From: Carya illinoinensis
Lineage: Eukaryota; Streptophyta; Magnoliopsida; Fagales; Juglandaceae
Assembly (NCBI RefSeq): GCF_018687715.1
Contig: NC_056759.1
Coordinates: forward strand, 4,257,501-4,321,500
Reading direction: 5' to 3'
Length of the DNA stretch: 64,000 nt
Positions 47,250-59,742 of the stretch are shown here, in pieces. The notes under the pieces were generated by a model that was not told where the DNA came from, searched no databases, and saw only the letters and a program-made list of their open reading frames with translations. Each line of letters begins with the position of its first letter. Within the stretch, counting starts at the first letter, position 1. Position numbers and translations under genes: made by a program.

Positions 47250-47664
47250 ACAAAATTAGGAAGGCCACACGCATTGATGCCCAGGCCTTGGAGATCATTG
47301 AGCTACTTGATGCCCAAGGTGGAGGAGTGGTAGGTTTCAAAGTGAGGGATGGCCTAATCTACTACTAGGGATATGTGTATGTCCCTAATGTGCTGAATAT
47401 GAAGAAAAGAATTAGGGACCCAAGCCTTATAGTGGAAGAGCTTTCTAACTTTGATGATGAGGGAAGGATGCTCTTGCAACCTAGAGCGGTTCTTAAATAT
47501 AGGGTAGTGACCCGAGGGAGGAAAATTAGGAAAGTATGGCAAGTCTTGATCCAATGGCAATGGGTACCAAGAGAGGAGGCATCTTGGAAGGACTATGACA
47601 ATATGGTGTCGAGGTATCCACACTTGATCGTTGAGGGCAAGGATGTACTTAAAGAGAGAGGGAA
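47250..47664 (+). pseudogene. Integrase start and chromodomain remnant of the outer element
   Basis: Directly after the protease remnant comes a piece like the N-terminus of integrase (DAQALEIIELLDAQGGGVVG, then FKVRDGLIYY and a stop). It then jumps to an integrase C-terminal chromodomain, 47375-47655. Key pieces are LQPRAVLKYRVVTRGRKIRK, VWQVLIQWQWVPREEASWKD and SRYPHL. Reverse transcriptase, RNase H and the integrase catalytic core are deleted. The chromodomain assigns the element to the chromovirus branch. A polypurine run AAAGAGAGAGGGA (about 47651-47663) precedes the 3' LTR. Confidence 0.8.
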
Positions 47665-48037
47665 TGTCACAATTTCTAGGAGGATTGCTCGGGACCACGC
47701 CTCGACACAGCTCTTGAAGGGTCAGAACTTGCAGGCATGCATTGGTTCAAGTCGAGACACGCAGCAGGCGCCCATGGAGGCTACTGGTCACGTGCAATCC
47801 CTGCATGTAGGCATGCTCATTCCCTTGCGCATGTACCTACGCGCTCCAACACCACACAAAGAGGTTAGTAGCGGCCCCTCACAGGCAGGCCATCTAGCGC
47901 ACGACTCCAGCCTGTGCCTTATAGGCGAGGCTAGTGGGATGCCCACTAAGCATGCCATCCAGCGCACGGTTTCAGCTTGTGCCTTACAACCCCAGCGCCC
48001 ATACCATCAGCTTGGGCCATATATGCCTATCACCCAG

Positions 48038-51000
48038 TGTAATAGCTTGCTAGAAATTCAATTGTGAAATTTCTATTAACTTTAGGAACCTCGTAAAGAC
48101 CCCATAAGTTTTCACGAATCAATTAATCGTATAGGTTTTTGTCTAACTACATAGTGTTATTATTTACTATGGTATTAGAAGTGTGTTTTTTTATTATTGG
48201 AGATAGTTAGAAGTGTCAAAATGTATTATGGTTTGTGCCATTAGACTCGGAGGGTTATTTAAGGTCTTATGGCGCAATAACATTTTTTCATATTTTCGGA
48301 CAAAACGTCTGTTCAAAACTGTAGATATTATTGGATAAAAATATCTTAAACTAATTTTGTGGATATTATTGGATAAAAATATTTTAAGCTAATTTCGTGG
48401 ATATTATTGGGTAAAAATATCTTGAATTGATTTTTGTAGATATTATTAGGTAAGAGAGTCCTACAATCCACTCTCACTCCGAGTAAGAGAGTCCTACACT
48501 TAACTCTCATTTCGGGTAAGAGAGTCCTATACTTAACTCTCACTCCAGCCTCATCTCTTCCATATCTCATCCATAAGTATCTCCAGCCACCCCTCCTCAC
48601 GAAATTATCTTCATTTATACTTTACATTAAAAGAATATCAAACACTCTCTCTCGGATAGCTTTTAGGAGTTCTTTTGCACGCCCATTTCGAAGCTTTTTT
48701 AAGTGTTTTATCATAAAGTCTCCTTCATATAAGTTGTTCCTTTTTTAGTCTAGTTTACGTGGATATCTTATTTGTCCCATTTGAAGATCATTTGGTCAAT
48801 CAAATATTATATAAACTATAAAAAGGTCATTCTGGAAGATAAACTGGAGAATATGTTATAGTTTGGAGTTTTTGACCAAACTAATGAATAGATATTGGTC
48901 TGAAATTTTTATGGAGTATTGTTAACATGTATATATGACTATTGGTTGAGGAGTTTTGCATGATTAAAGGTTTTGATGAAATATTTTCTTAGATTTAGAA
49001 ACTTAGAAACTGGAAGAGGAAAAACAATTTCTGTTTTGAGAAAGTTTAACTCTTTGGTGGTCTAAACCTATTCCAATGACTTTGATAATTTTATTGGAGG
49101 ATCATAAGCATCTTATATACATGTTATATTATTATTTTGAAAATATTTGATGTTAATTTCAAAGATATAAAATTTTATGCAAAGAGATATTTAGATAAGC
49201 CAAAGTGTGGATGTTCTTGGCTAAATTTATGTTTTGGTTAATTTGTAACCATGTGATCTTGAATTAGAAGTTTATATATATTTTAGGATATCTTTTTAAA
49301 CCATGTGATGGTTTGGTTTGAATATCACATCTTTATAAGTCATAGATCAAAAGGTTAATCAAAACAAATTAGAAACAAAAATCAATGGAAATAGCATATG
49401 GAAATTTCGGCCCTATGGAGTTTTAATAGTTGTGATTAGTTTTAAATTTTTCTAAATTGATATTTGAGTTAAGGATAAAATATATATGAGACATGTAAAT
49501 TTTGGTGACTTTTGGAGTTAGTATGCAAAATCCTTAAGTTATGGGTAAAACGGTCATTTTCCTACATGTAGAGAGTAAAATAGAAATTTTACTCTTTAAG
49601 TTGGTATTTTTCATATTTCAAGTTATTAGTGATTCAGTCCTAACTTTTAGAATTACTAATTACAGTTTCTCATGATCGCGCTTGAGGTTTTATAAGAAAC
49701 GCGGAGATCGAGGTAAGTTAGCTTTTAACTTACTAGCAGTCTACTGTGTATGTGTGCTAAGTAAAGGAGCTACAGTGTATGTATGTGCGTTATAATATAT
49801 GTCATGCCATGTCAAGTCATCACGTAATTATTTGTTATACAGAATTTATTCTGTCATCAGTCTTTATCTATTACATAATATATTCTGTCATGTATTGCTG
49901 TACATTACAAGTACATCATACTAAGTATGCCATCTATTACATGTATATCAAGTCATATAATATTCACTGTTGCAAGTATGTCATGTTAAATATGTTGTCT
50001 ATTATATGTTATGCCATGTTACGAAATATTTCTATCTCAAGTTGGTCATGTATTTCAAGTTATATTCAAGTCACGTTATGTTACGTCAGGGATTCAGTCC
50101 TTTTGTATTCCAATCACGTTTCATCTTGATTACTTATGTATGGGGTCACAGCAATTGTGACGCATACACTACGTGAGACATAGCAATTGTGACACGTAGA
50201 ATACATGGGGCCACAACAACTGTGGAGTATGTATTTAAGCAGTTAAAGAATAAGTTTTCGTAGAATACATGATGCCACAACAACTGTGGAGTATGTATTT
50301 ACACGTAGAATACATGGGGCCACAACAACTGTGGAGTATGTATTTTTCATGTTAAGTCAAGTTTGTGTAGAATACATGGGGCCACAACAACTGTGGAGTA
50401 TGTATTTTTCATGTTAAGTCAACTTTCAGAACAAGTTCATGATAAGTCAAGTTTCATATCACGTTCATGTTAAGTCAGGTTTCAGAACAAGTTCATGATA
50501 AGTTAAGTTTCATACCATGTTCATGTTAATTCAAGTTTCAGAACAAGTTCATGCTAAGTCAAGTTTCAGATCAAGTTCATGTCAAGTCAAGTTCAGTTCA
50601 TGTTTCAATTTAAGTTATGTCAATTATGTTATGTTGTACGCCAAGTTATGCATTAATTACTTATGAATTTGATTATACATTTATGCTTTTACTGTCATCC
50701 TTGCATCATTAACTTGTGTAGAAGTTTTTTGTTAACTTACTGAGATTTGTAATTAAATCTCATTTTGGTAGTCCCAACTACCATTCCCCCTGAATGGTAG
50801 ATCTTGTTACAGGACCTGAAGGAGAATCAGGAGCTGATCAACTAGACACAGTTGACTAAGCGACGGTGCGACGTCAATGTTAATAGAGTAGTTAACGTAA
50901 ATTACTACTTGTACGATGGAGTTGCATCTCTAGTACTTTTTGGATCATAACCATTTTGGACTAGTGTTGTGATCTGTTCAATTGGTCTTTATGTATGAAG

Positions 51001-51206
51001 TATGTTTTAAACATTTGGGATATTTTCAATTTGGTGCATAGTATTGCTAAAGAAAAAAATTATTCGCTGCGAATATTGCATAATGTTAGATGCATGTTAG
51101 GAACATTGCATCTTATATGTCATGAACGGGGGCAGGTAACCTTGTGTTGCATGTCTTGACGATTCAAATATCCGTCCAATCCCAAACGGAATTTGGGGGC
51201 GTCACA
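48038..51206 (+). mobile_element. Solo LTR related to the young element (3169 bp)
   Basis: This stretch starts TGTAATAGCTTGCTAG and ends GGGGGCGTCACA. It is flanked by CCCAG (48033-48037) and CCCAA (51207-51211), a 5-bp duplication with one change. It aligns with the 3739-bp LTRs of the nested young element but is shorter and clearly diverged. It lacks a block around 49350-49390, and the start region is rewritten with three GTAAGAGAGTCCTA repeats near 48450-48530. The hairpin array is reduced to four good units at about 50195-50410, plus degenerate ones. It is an older insertion of the same lineage. Confidence 0.88.
50195..50410 (+). repeat. Hairpin array in the solo LTR (four units)
   Basis: Four copies of the AATACATG…CCACAACAACTGTGG…ATGTATTT hairpin unit are present. 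One has GATGCC in place of GGGGCC. Just upstream (50140-50194), GTCACAGCAATTGTGAC and a related piece look like degenerate units that kept their inner inverted repeat. Confidence 0.85.
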
Positions 51207-52579
51207 CCCAAGCCACTAGCCCGGGTCATGCAGGACCACCGCCCAAGTCACTTGACTAGGCCTCACAACAACAACATGGCACCACCCTATGCCCACCATC
51301 AGGCCTAGGCTTGGCACCATGCCATGTCACCATCAGTAGGCCACACACAACGCCATACCGTGCCCACCACTAGACCAATGCATGACACCATGCCATGCCA
51401 TGCAGCTAGCTATCGAACCTGACCAAGACTAGCCCAGCCGTAGGCCATGCACTACTCTAACCCACCATGGGCCATGCATGTCACGGCCATAGGACCATTT
51501 ATCCATTTATTATTTTATTTATTTGTTTTGTTTAATTATTTATTTTGCTAGGGACCTTTTGGAGATTTTCAATTTGAAAGCTCTATAAATAGGACCTTTA
51601 GTCATTTAATATACATTTTTTGGCATTTACCCTAGAGGGGGATTATTTATTTAGGAGATCATATTTCGGTGCCTTTGCACTTTGACTTTTTGGGTGAAAT
51701 TCGTGAATCCCAAAGAAAGGATCATCACCTTGCAATTTATTGAATGTGTAATTCAATTTATCAATATATGAGATATTCTTTCATCTTGGTGTAATTCTTG
51801 AGTTGGAGTTGAGTTTTCATGCGTGTTCATCATATTTCCATCGTGTTCGTCATTTTTCTTACATAATTCTCATCTCCCAATCATCAATCACGCCCAACAC
51901 ATTCTCACTTCCATAGATCTATAATTTTCACATGTCATAGCCAAGATCTATAATTTCATATCATTTCCATAGACTTTCTCACTTACCAAACACATATTTA
52001 GCCTCTATAAGACCCAAGTCCATATCATACCACTTCCATAAAGCCATAAAATCCTAGATCTAACCTAGATCTACTTTTCCCACAAGTCTAGCAGAAAACC
52101 CTAACTTCCATAAGGATTTCCTACATTTTAGGAAACCCTAACCCTAGCCTTCAATTCCTAAATCTTAGGATCTACTTAAACCCTAAATATCCTATCTCTT
52201 TTTACCTTAGCCGAATTCCCATAAACCCTAAAACACTTCCTACATTTTTGGATATCATCCTACACGTCACCAACCCTAAGAGTCATTCCATACTCCAAAC
52301 GCTAGGAAAACACCAAAGTGGTGCCAACCCTATTGTGCCTCACTATTGTCGTGCGCCCCATCACATGCATTGGAGTTCCATCACTTTCTTCATCATTTTC
52401 CATCATTCCCATACATCAAACCAGTCCTAAACACTTAGCCTCACCTTGCCAAAATTGACATCATTGCTATTGTTGAGCAATAACCAAACAAGAGAGTTTA
52501 GGCATTTAGTCAACCCAAGGAGAATCAAGGCGGGGACAACTTAGTGTTTGGAGACTTGACCGAAGTTTCCAACACAAAC

Positions 52580-52938
52580 ATGGATATTGTAATTGTTAGT
52601 GAGGTTTTTTTTTTCTCAAATTGGAGAGATAAAATGATTTATTAAGTTTCTCCAAATCTAACGTATTTTCTTGAATGGTATAAATGGTGTATTTTTTTAA
52701 AAATGAAATTTATTATCAAAATTTTAATTTCTTTATATAAATTTTAAATTTATTTTTATTTTTTAAAATACGGTACATACTCGATCTATAACTTAAATAT
52801 CATTATTATATTATCTTAAATAGGTGGCACAACTTGTTTGCGTTCGCTTACATATAACTATTAAATGGCATTTTGTTGTCCTCTTTTTTTTTTGTTAAAA
52901 AGAAAAATCCACTGGTTACAACAATTGCTTTCTTGCTT
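52580..52938 (-). other. 3' flank and probable 3' UTR of CER3
   Basis: This short AT-rich interval lies between the retrotransposon's target duplication and the CER3 stop codon. On the minus strand it has several AATAAA-like runs near 52725-52770. The CER3 transcript probably ends here or runs into the LTR. Confidence 0.45.
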
Positions 52939-54286
52939 TCATTGAGAAGTTTTTGCCTTGGTTGATGAGACAGGCCTAATACCGTGCTTCAATGCAGAAT
53001 CCCAGACGAGGTCGATCCGGTCGACGTCAATCGCCCCGACTTCGTGGTGAGTCCAACCTTCGAGAAGATGAACCACTCCCCCGGCATGGCATGCATGCAC
53101 CACTCCTCTCTCCATCGTATACTGTTTCCACGCACGTACAGATTAATTAGTATTATAATTACTAGCTAGGATGATATGTAAGAGATAATGTTCTCATGTT
53201 AGGCACATGCAGCATAACAATACGTACCGTCCATCGATGGTCGATGTTCATGGCTGGTTGAGTGTGGAAAGCATCACAAAACCAAAAAACAAAATGAAAG
53301 ATGTTTCGGTCGGGAAAGATTTTGCTCGTTGTTGTGAATCAAATGGGGCTTAGTCCTTCATCATGATCTTCCATTAAGGAAATGAAATAATGATGTTATC
53401 AAATTAGACGACTTTGGGACATTAACAATTGAAGAGTTTAGATATTTGATCTAAGAGTACTGTGAGAACTCCGTTAAAGATCATCCCATGTTTTTTTCTT
53501 GTTTTAAAATCGAATTTCAACCTCATCAGCTGCACTTCACATGCATTGTATGAGTAGGTTTGTGAAAAATTAGCCATGCCCGCTAACACAAAAGAAGAAA
53601 AATCAAGCGAAGTGTTCTCACCTCGCAACATCCAAGCTCTTGGACATCGTCAGGTAATCTCATGGCTGCAAGATCAGAATAAATGCAATCTCTTCTAATG
53701 GGCAAGATTGGAGGGACAACGAATTGATGGAAATGTGTTCCACGTGGCGCCCAGCTTTGTTGCCTTGGTGTGATCCATTTCCCAACAATCCACGTCTGCA
53801 AGTAGTGATCAATAATCATATAAAAATCACAATCATTTCAAAATCGAGGGAGGCTTATAACTACCTTTCATATATATTTAGCTTAAAAACATAACTCATG
53901 ATCGAGGAAATAGACGATGTGATCAGAATACCTTGCAATTTCGTGCTGCTTGGTGCTTTGTCACTTGTACTAGGTTGCTCTGACAATCCATTGGAGCCTC
54001 CTTCTGTACTTTTTGAAATCTTTCTCCCGATGTTGTCAGCATCTGCAATTTTTCTCATCGAGTAAGAATTCATGATGTACGTAATAATATACCACATACA
54101 TATTTATATAGCCTCACCATGTCACTTGTACGTGCTACAAGAAAAATAGATAATTGTAAATAATTTTTTGTAATGAAAATAATTATTTGTGACAAAAACA
54201 GATTCATTATAACTAGAAATAGTCATTTCGCTAAAAGTAATTAATCACAAATAATTAATTTTATTATAATTACATAAGTTTGAGCG

Positions 54287-54328
<42 letters not shown>

Positions 54329-56024
54329 GCTTTGGTAAAATTACATCAGTCATAAAACAAATACAGAATACACTTTTCTAGCCATGCTAGACGTTGATGT
54401 ATCGGGTTTCTATATATACGAAATGTTTGACCCGTCAATAAATAGGTTTGTGAATATAATTTGAAGTGTCGATCATTTTGAATGTGTAAGGAAACTAACA
54501 GGAGATAACACTTACAAGGACTCTTACTCTCCTTCGGCAAAGGTAGAGGGCAATGGCTCTACCGAGCTTCGAAGTAGCGCCTGTTAAAAATACCTCTTCC
54601 ACATCCTTAGGTAGGTCATTGAGGATAACAGCCGCCGTCAAGGTGTTTCCATGGACAACTCGAACTTTAAGGTTTGGGTGGTTGTTCACGAACAGTGTTC
54701 CACCCCCGTTGAGAGCTTCATTCTGCAAAAGTATTTGATGAGAGAGAATGATTTATACTTGATCAGTGATGAAAAGAAAAATATTAATTTACAATTCATT
54801 TAAGAAAATTTTATGATGATTTAGGTCTGATCGAATATCGATCTCCAAGTTACAATTAATAACTATATTTTATAATTAAAATAATCTATTACATAAAGTC
54901 CTAAAGCATTTAATCTTATCCGTATGAGATTTCGAGGACTATATATAAACCTATTTTACGTTTAATACTTTCTAATTTCTTCACAAAATTAAACATTTTC
55001 TTTCTAACTGCTGTTTGGCACGCATTTTCTCGTCAATATCAAGTTTTTACGGCCTGGTATAAGAGTCGGAATTGAATAGTAGACGGCGCTGTACTTAAAT
55101 GAATTGGGACGGTGTACGTCTAGAAATTAGAGTGGCGCATGGCTTGATGTAGGAGGAAATTAAGGTTCACCGACGCTCTTATCTTGAAAATATTAATTTC
55201 CTCCAACAACCATTATCAGAGAGATGATCATGACTAGAACAGATCTCCCAAAACTTTTCTTTATTTTCAAGTAGTACGTACGAAGAGGAATTAATATTAG
55301 ACAAACAGCTAGCCAACGTCAGGCTAGTAAGTACAAACCTTGTTTAATGCAGCAAGGCTAATGACTTTAACCCCAAGTTTATCTGCCCTGAGAATGGCCT
55401 GCTCAATGTGCTTATTGATGCCCTCACTTGCAAATGGTAAGAAATACTGCATAAAATAAGCAAGCACCGGCTCATGATCACGATCAGATTGATGTTAAAA
55501 CACGTACATGAATGGTACGTCGTCGAGAGATTCTAATTTTTGATGTTAAAAAGCAAACCTGGAAGCCACACCTAGGCACAACCCATGTCTGGTGCAACCG
55601 GCCTCTGAGTTGGTAGAAAGAGTAAACAAAAGTTTTAGACCAAGCCCACATCATGAGCACTACCGAAAGGGTGCCGGGCCACAACGGGATTAACAACAAA
55701 TTCGTCGAGAATGGCATTGCTGCAAACGATCGGAAAACGAAGGGCGCGTGCAGAGCGGCCGAGACATCCACCACATGGGCTAGGAAGACAAAATCCGGTA
55801 CTCTTGCAGATTTGCCTGCAGCAAATATTAATTATTTTTTTTTTTGAAATAACAAATATTAATTATTTATGTGGGTGAAAAGTTAGTACCTCCAACAACT
55901 ACTGCACGTGCATTAAAATCTGAATACAGTCGTGAATTAATGGTGAATGTTGTCAATATTACTAGTACAGTACTGCGCGTATTTGGTATATCATGTCTAC
56001 TTTTCATAATTTCAACCATCCAAA

Positions 56025-56055
<31 letters not shown>

Positions 56056-58465
56056 ACTGATGAATATGTGTAGCCATTGGTGTATGTTTTCGCAGGCCGA
56101 CAACGTAATTGTCGATCGAGTGGTTAATTAATTGACGACCGAAGTTTATTAATATATATATCAATTTAATGAATTTGTAAATTTTATTAAAAATAATATT
56201 AATTTAAATTTTAAATATAAAAAAATTAATATTAATATACAGATTAGTACGTGATTTTGTTTGTACATAATAAAACTTATTAGTTAAATAATAATAATAA
56301 AATTCAAAAATTCTACTCATCATCCTCACGACACGCACCGCATAAATTTTTTTTATTTTTTTCTCTTATCAAATATATGTATAATATTGGATGAATAATT
56401 AGTGAAAGAATTTAATTAGTTTATGAAGAATAAAATTAAAAAATAAAAGTATGGTGTACGTGTAGTGTATGGGGTTAATGATAAGTAACAAAGCTCAATA
56501 TAAAAATCTTTTTTTTTTCACCTCCTTCGTAATATTTTTGAAAACTTCATCATTGACACATATACGTGCCGTCAATGTGAACTTATGCTATATAAATTTA
56601 TATAAACATAAATTATTGATATTTTGACTCCTTTTATAAATATAATAGATTCTATAGTAAGGCGTGTGATATATATTATACATTCGACCTCATGTGTAAA
56701 TAACATAATTTATTTTTTAATTATTTAATCACATAAAGAAGCTATATTTAAAAGAATTATAATGATTAATATGAGGATGAATGTCATTAAAATCAAAGTA
56801 CCGAACACACCTAGATTTGAACTTATTTTCTTGTGCAATTCCCATGATTTGCCGTTGAGTGTCTTCCAAAATGAATCAAACAGGGGCATAAAAAGGCAGA
56901 AATTGGTACGCATATCTTGGTGGTGTAAACTGTGGTATCTGCACAGCATGAATAATTATAATTAGTAACTAAATCGGTAAAATTAACCATCGTATGATAA
57001 TTAACTACCAATTAACATGCAGCAGCTCCATGATTTAAAATGAGAAAAAGTTACTGTTATTATTGTTATTATGATTATTATTAGGTGATCTTGTAGATGG
57101 AAGTTTCCTAAAGCATTTTCTAACCACCGTATTCATGAAGAAACCATTTGTCAGATGAGAATAGCAACCACAGATGGCTGATGGTAAATGCAAAGTAAAT
57201 CTAGATCTTATGCATGCCTTAAAGTTCATTTCCTTTTTATGAGGGGTTGTAGATAGATAGGCCTACCGTATTCATGAAGAAACCATTTGTCAGATAAGAG
57301 TGGCAAAATTGAATGTATAATTGCTTACGTTGGTGTATATATAAGATATCTCAGAAAGGGAATGGTCTCGAAAATTTGGTACGGAACAACTTCGACATTG
57401 CAATGCCCCAAACATCTCAGAAAATCAAAGATTAAAACATAGGCATAGATCATGCTTATCGATCCATATCCCATTAAAGAAGCCCCGAGTATCGGAATTC
57501 CAATAATTCCGGTTAATACAAGATGCTCCAACAATGTTGCATTTCCAGCTGCAGTAAAAAATAGACAAAGATAAGTAAATAATGATCTAGTTGAAGAAGG
57601 GAAAAGAATTGCTCCTGAAGTAGTTTTCTTTAGCTGTCACCTGTAAAGGGCTGGGGAACAGGAGACGAATGGTGAAGGTAATGATAATGAGTAAAAAGAT
57701 GGTTCCCATGGAAGCACCTATGCATCCAGTAATAGAGAGGCTCTGAAACAGCCATATGGAGTGTCAGAAGAGCAATAAATCCTTTTGTGTTCCAGAGGGG
57801 AAGATTTTCAAGGAATGGAAAAATGTAGCAGGCGATGGAGGCAATTAATGCTTGAAGAATAATGAAATTGTCCCTGTAAATTAAATAAGAATATAAGTTC
57901 AAAACTAGTTTGAAACTAAAATAAAATTCAGCTAAATATATATCATTCATATGCTGCAAACCCTTTTCATAGATCATAAAACTGGATTATTGATCAAGCT
58001 TCTTGATATCTAGCTAGGAACATACGTACCAGTCCCATTCCATGTCAATCTGCTTGAAATCAACCCCTTGATGAACAATCCTGCGATTTCTCTTCAGGAA
58101 AAGCATGTTACTGTAAGAACTCCATAACTGATGAATTAAACCTCTTAGTGCACATATTATCAGAATATGGAGGCACCAATTACTATCTTCGGGACCATCC
58201 TCTTGAAATCTCGAACGCACAACTTTTGCAAGAAAAGGTCCATATAGTAGATACTTCAACATATAAAAGAGAGAACATGTTAGGAAATTAAACAGAGAAT
58301 CATGAAAGACAGCATATACTGATCAATATAAGACGTAAATCGATCAAAAATTCAACACTAATAAGGGCAGATCAAAACGCAACTCAAACCTTCTTTCGGT
58401 TTGCAGTTTCATACCTTGAAGCGGCCAAAGTTCTCCCAAGGCCAAGCTGACAAAGGAGCAACCAT
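52939..58465 (-). CDS. CER3: CER3/WAX2/YRE/FLP1, very-long-chain alkane synthesis protein
   Basis: CER3 works with CER1 in the endoplasmic reticulum to turn very-long-chain acyl-CoA into alkanes for cuticular wax. Exons on the minus strand are 58415-58465, 58030-58253, 57641-57873, 57329-57548, 56811-56938, 55559-55815, 55339-55446, 54516-54722, 53932-54042, 53622-53795 and 52939-53121. All are GT-AG with matching phases, giving 631 aa against 632 as I recall for Arabidopsis. The protein begins [17 protein letters not shown]. Membrane-type hydrophobic segments lie at about 43-61, 95-110 and 123-134, and others follow. Histidine motifs are HRCFH (143-147), HYLHH (156-160) and HSLHH (245-249). 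The C-terminal WAX2 domain includes [40 protein letters not shown] and [14 protein letters not shown]. Introns 5 and 8 contain transposon-derived repeats. The gene appears intact. Confidence 0.96.
54132..54325 (+). mobile_element. CACTA-like end and TA microsatellite in CER3 intron 8
   Basis: GTGCTACAAGAAAAATAG shares CTACAAGAAAAA with the CACTA terminus at 25932. It is followed by subterminal-type repeats ATAATT and TTTGTGAC. The first bases are altered (GTGCTA for CACTA). A (TA)n run fills 54291-54325. No second end was found. The whole lies between CER3 exons 8 and 9. Confidence 0.45.
56150..56275 (-). mobile_element. AT-rich MITE in CER3 intron 5
   Basis: On the minus strand this reads ACTAATCTGTATATTAATATT, followed by TTTAAAATTTAAATTAATAT and TTTTTAATAAAATTTA. 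The same series occurs on the plus strand at 60168-60260, which shows two copies in opposite orientation. A (TA)n run lies just left at about 56028-56054. Confidence 0.55.
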
Positions 58466-58796
58466 TTTACCCTACAAAACAACAAACTCAACCTAGATTC
58501 TTCCGATTCCTGGCCCTTGTCGCTTCCTTAAACGTCTCAAAAACGTGTCGAAGAAAAATAGCAAGCTGAGAATAACAGAAATATTGAAAAGAGTGGACAA
58601 GCAAGAGGCCGCGCTGCCAGGTGTTGGGAACTGATCCCTGGAATGTAGGAGGAGGAGGGGGAAGAAGAGAGGGGGAGGGGGCCGGAAGTGGGTGCAAATC
58701 TAATTTGATTATCTTTCTTCTAAGAAATGGCCGGCGCGGGGCCAACAATACATACAGATTTTATTTCCGGTCCCAGCACTCCTCCTCGAGTCATCT

Positions 58797-58804
58797 ACTT
58801 ATAG
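58797..58804 (-). promoter_or_regulatory. Candidate TATA box of CER3
   Basis: The minus strand reads GGCCTATAAGTAGATG about 335 bases upstream of the ATG at 58465. The implied leader of about 300 bases includes the CT-rich tract at 58620-58690. Tentative, since the leader could contain an intron. Confidence 0.4.
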
Positions 58805-59710
58805 GCCATAGACCATCCCAAGTAGTGTTGCACCGAATACTGTAGATCGAGCTAGACCATGATCTGTATCTCTGTTAATGATCATAATTTATTACAGCTT
58901 TCGTCAACAATGGAATTAGGTATAAATGTTTGGATGTCACGGCATTGGCAATGAGTTATGCATCTTCATATCTATCTTTATATTTATATAATATTTTTTA
59001 AAATTAATCTATATTAAATTATGCATATTTAAAATTTTACATAATTATAAATAATATTTCTTTAATAGTTATGAATGGTATTTCTTCCAATTTGAATAAG
59101 CACAATTCATTCTTTAAATATTATTTTATTATTTTTTCTCTCTCCTACTCATTAAAATTAATTTTGTAAAATTTATATTAAGATAATTTTGATATATTAA
59201 ATTTATACTAAGTTGATGATACAAAATATTTTTTTAGTATATATTAATATTTATTAATAAATATGGTCATTTTGATATATAAAATTGGTAATATATAGAT
59301 ATATAGAATTAGTATTTTTGAGCACATTGTGCTTATTGTAAATTATATAAAAATAATCATGTTAAGAAAATAAAAATAAAAATAATAATATTTTTTTTAT
59401 TATTTGGTTCAAAAATACATAATCTAATGTGAAAATTTTTTTTTATATATAAAATTAATCTTCAAAAAATATGATTTTAAAGATAACATATAAAAAAAAT
59501 CAATGCTAATGCTCTCAACTCGTCTAATTTTCACATGCTCAACCGATCATCATCGAGCATAACTGTAGGCACTGTAGGTATGGCCAGCAGAAATTAATGC
59601 ATGCTTTCCTCATATGGTTGGGGAGCAGCGGTTGGCGTTGATCACTAGCTGTTTCGTGGCTTGCTTGAATTGTAATTTCGAGCGTTCAGATCACGCGGTC
59701 GGTTGCCTCC

Positions 59711-59741
<31 letters not shown>
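59711..59741. repeat. (TAA)n microsatellite
   Basis: About ten TAA trinucleotide repeats in an otherwise non-repetitive context. Confidence 0.9.

Positions 59742-59742
<1 letters not shown>

Larger units (their letters stand above)
31351..52574 (+). mobile_element. Outer Ty3/gypsy chromovirus-like LTR retrotransposon (nested, defective)
   Basis: The element is bounded by LTRs beginning T(A/G)TCACAA and ending CCAACA. It is flanked by the 5-bp duplication CAAAC (31346-31350 and 52575-52579). Once its three insertions are removed, the interior reads 33048-34106, 43815-44118 and 46183-47664. It holds remnants of gag, a zinc knuckle, an aspartic protease, the start of integrase and a chromodomain, in Ty3/gypsy order. 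Reverse transcriptase, RNase H and the integrase core are absent. Stop codons and frameshifts show that it is dead. Its LTRs have diverged visibly, so it is much older than the element nested inside it. Its right end lies 359 bases from the last codon of the CER3 gene. Confidence 0.9.
47665..52574 (+). repeat. 3' LTR of the outer element, split by an insertion
   Basis: The two parts (47665-48037 and 51207-52574) align with the 5' LTR at 31351-33047. They include the TATAAATAG promoter motif near 51582-51590 and the AACCCTA-rich tract near 52040-52160. The end TTCCAACA is followed by the CAAAC duplication. Base changes and small indels relative to the 5' LTR are frequent. Confidence 0.85.

Noticed and set aside
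47375..48067. A 230-codon plus-strand frame as an intact gene
   Set aside because: Its first part is the chromodomain remnant and the rest runs through the outer 3' LTR into the inserted solo LTR. It is a chance fusion.
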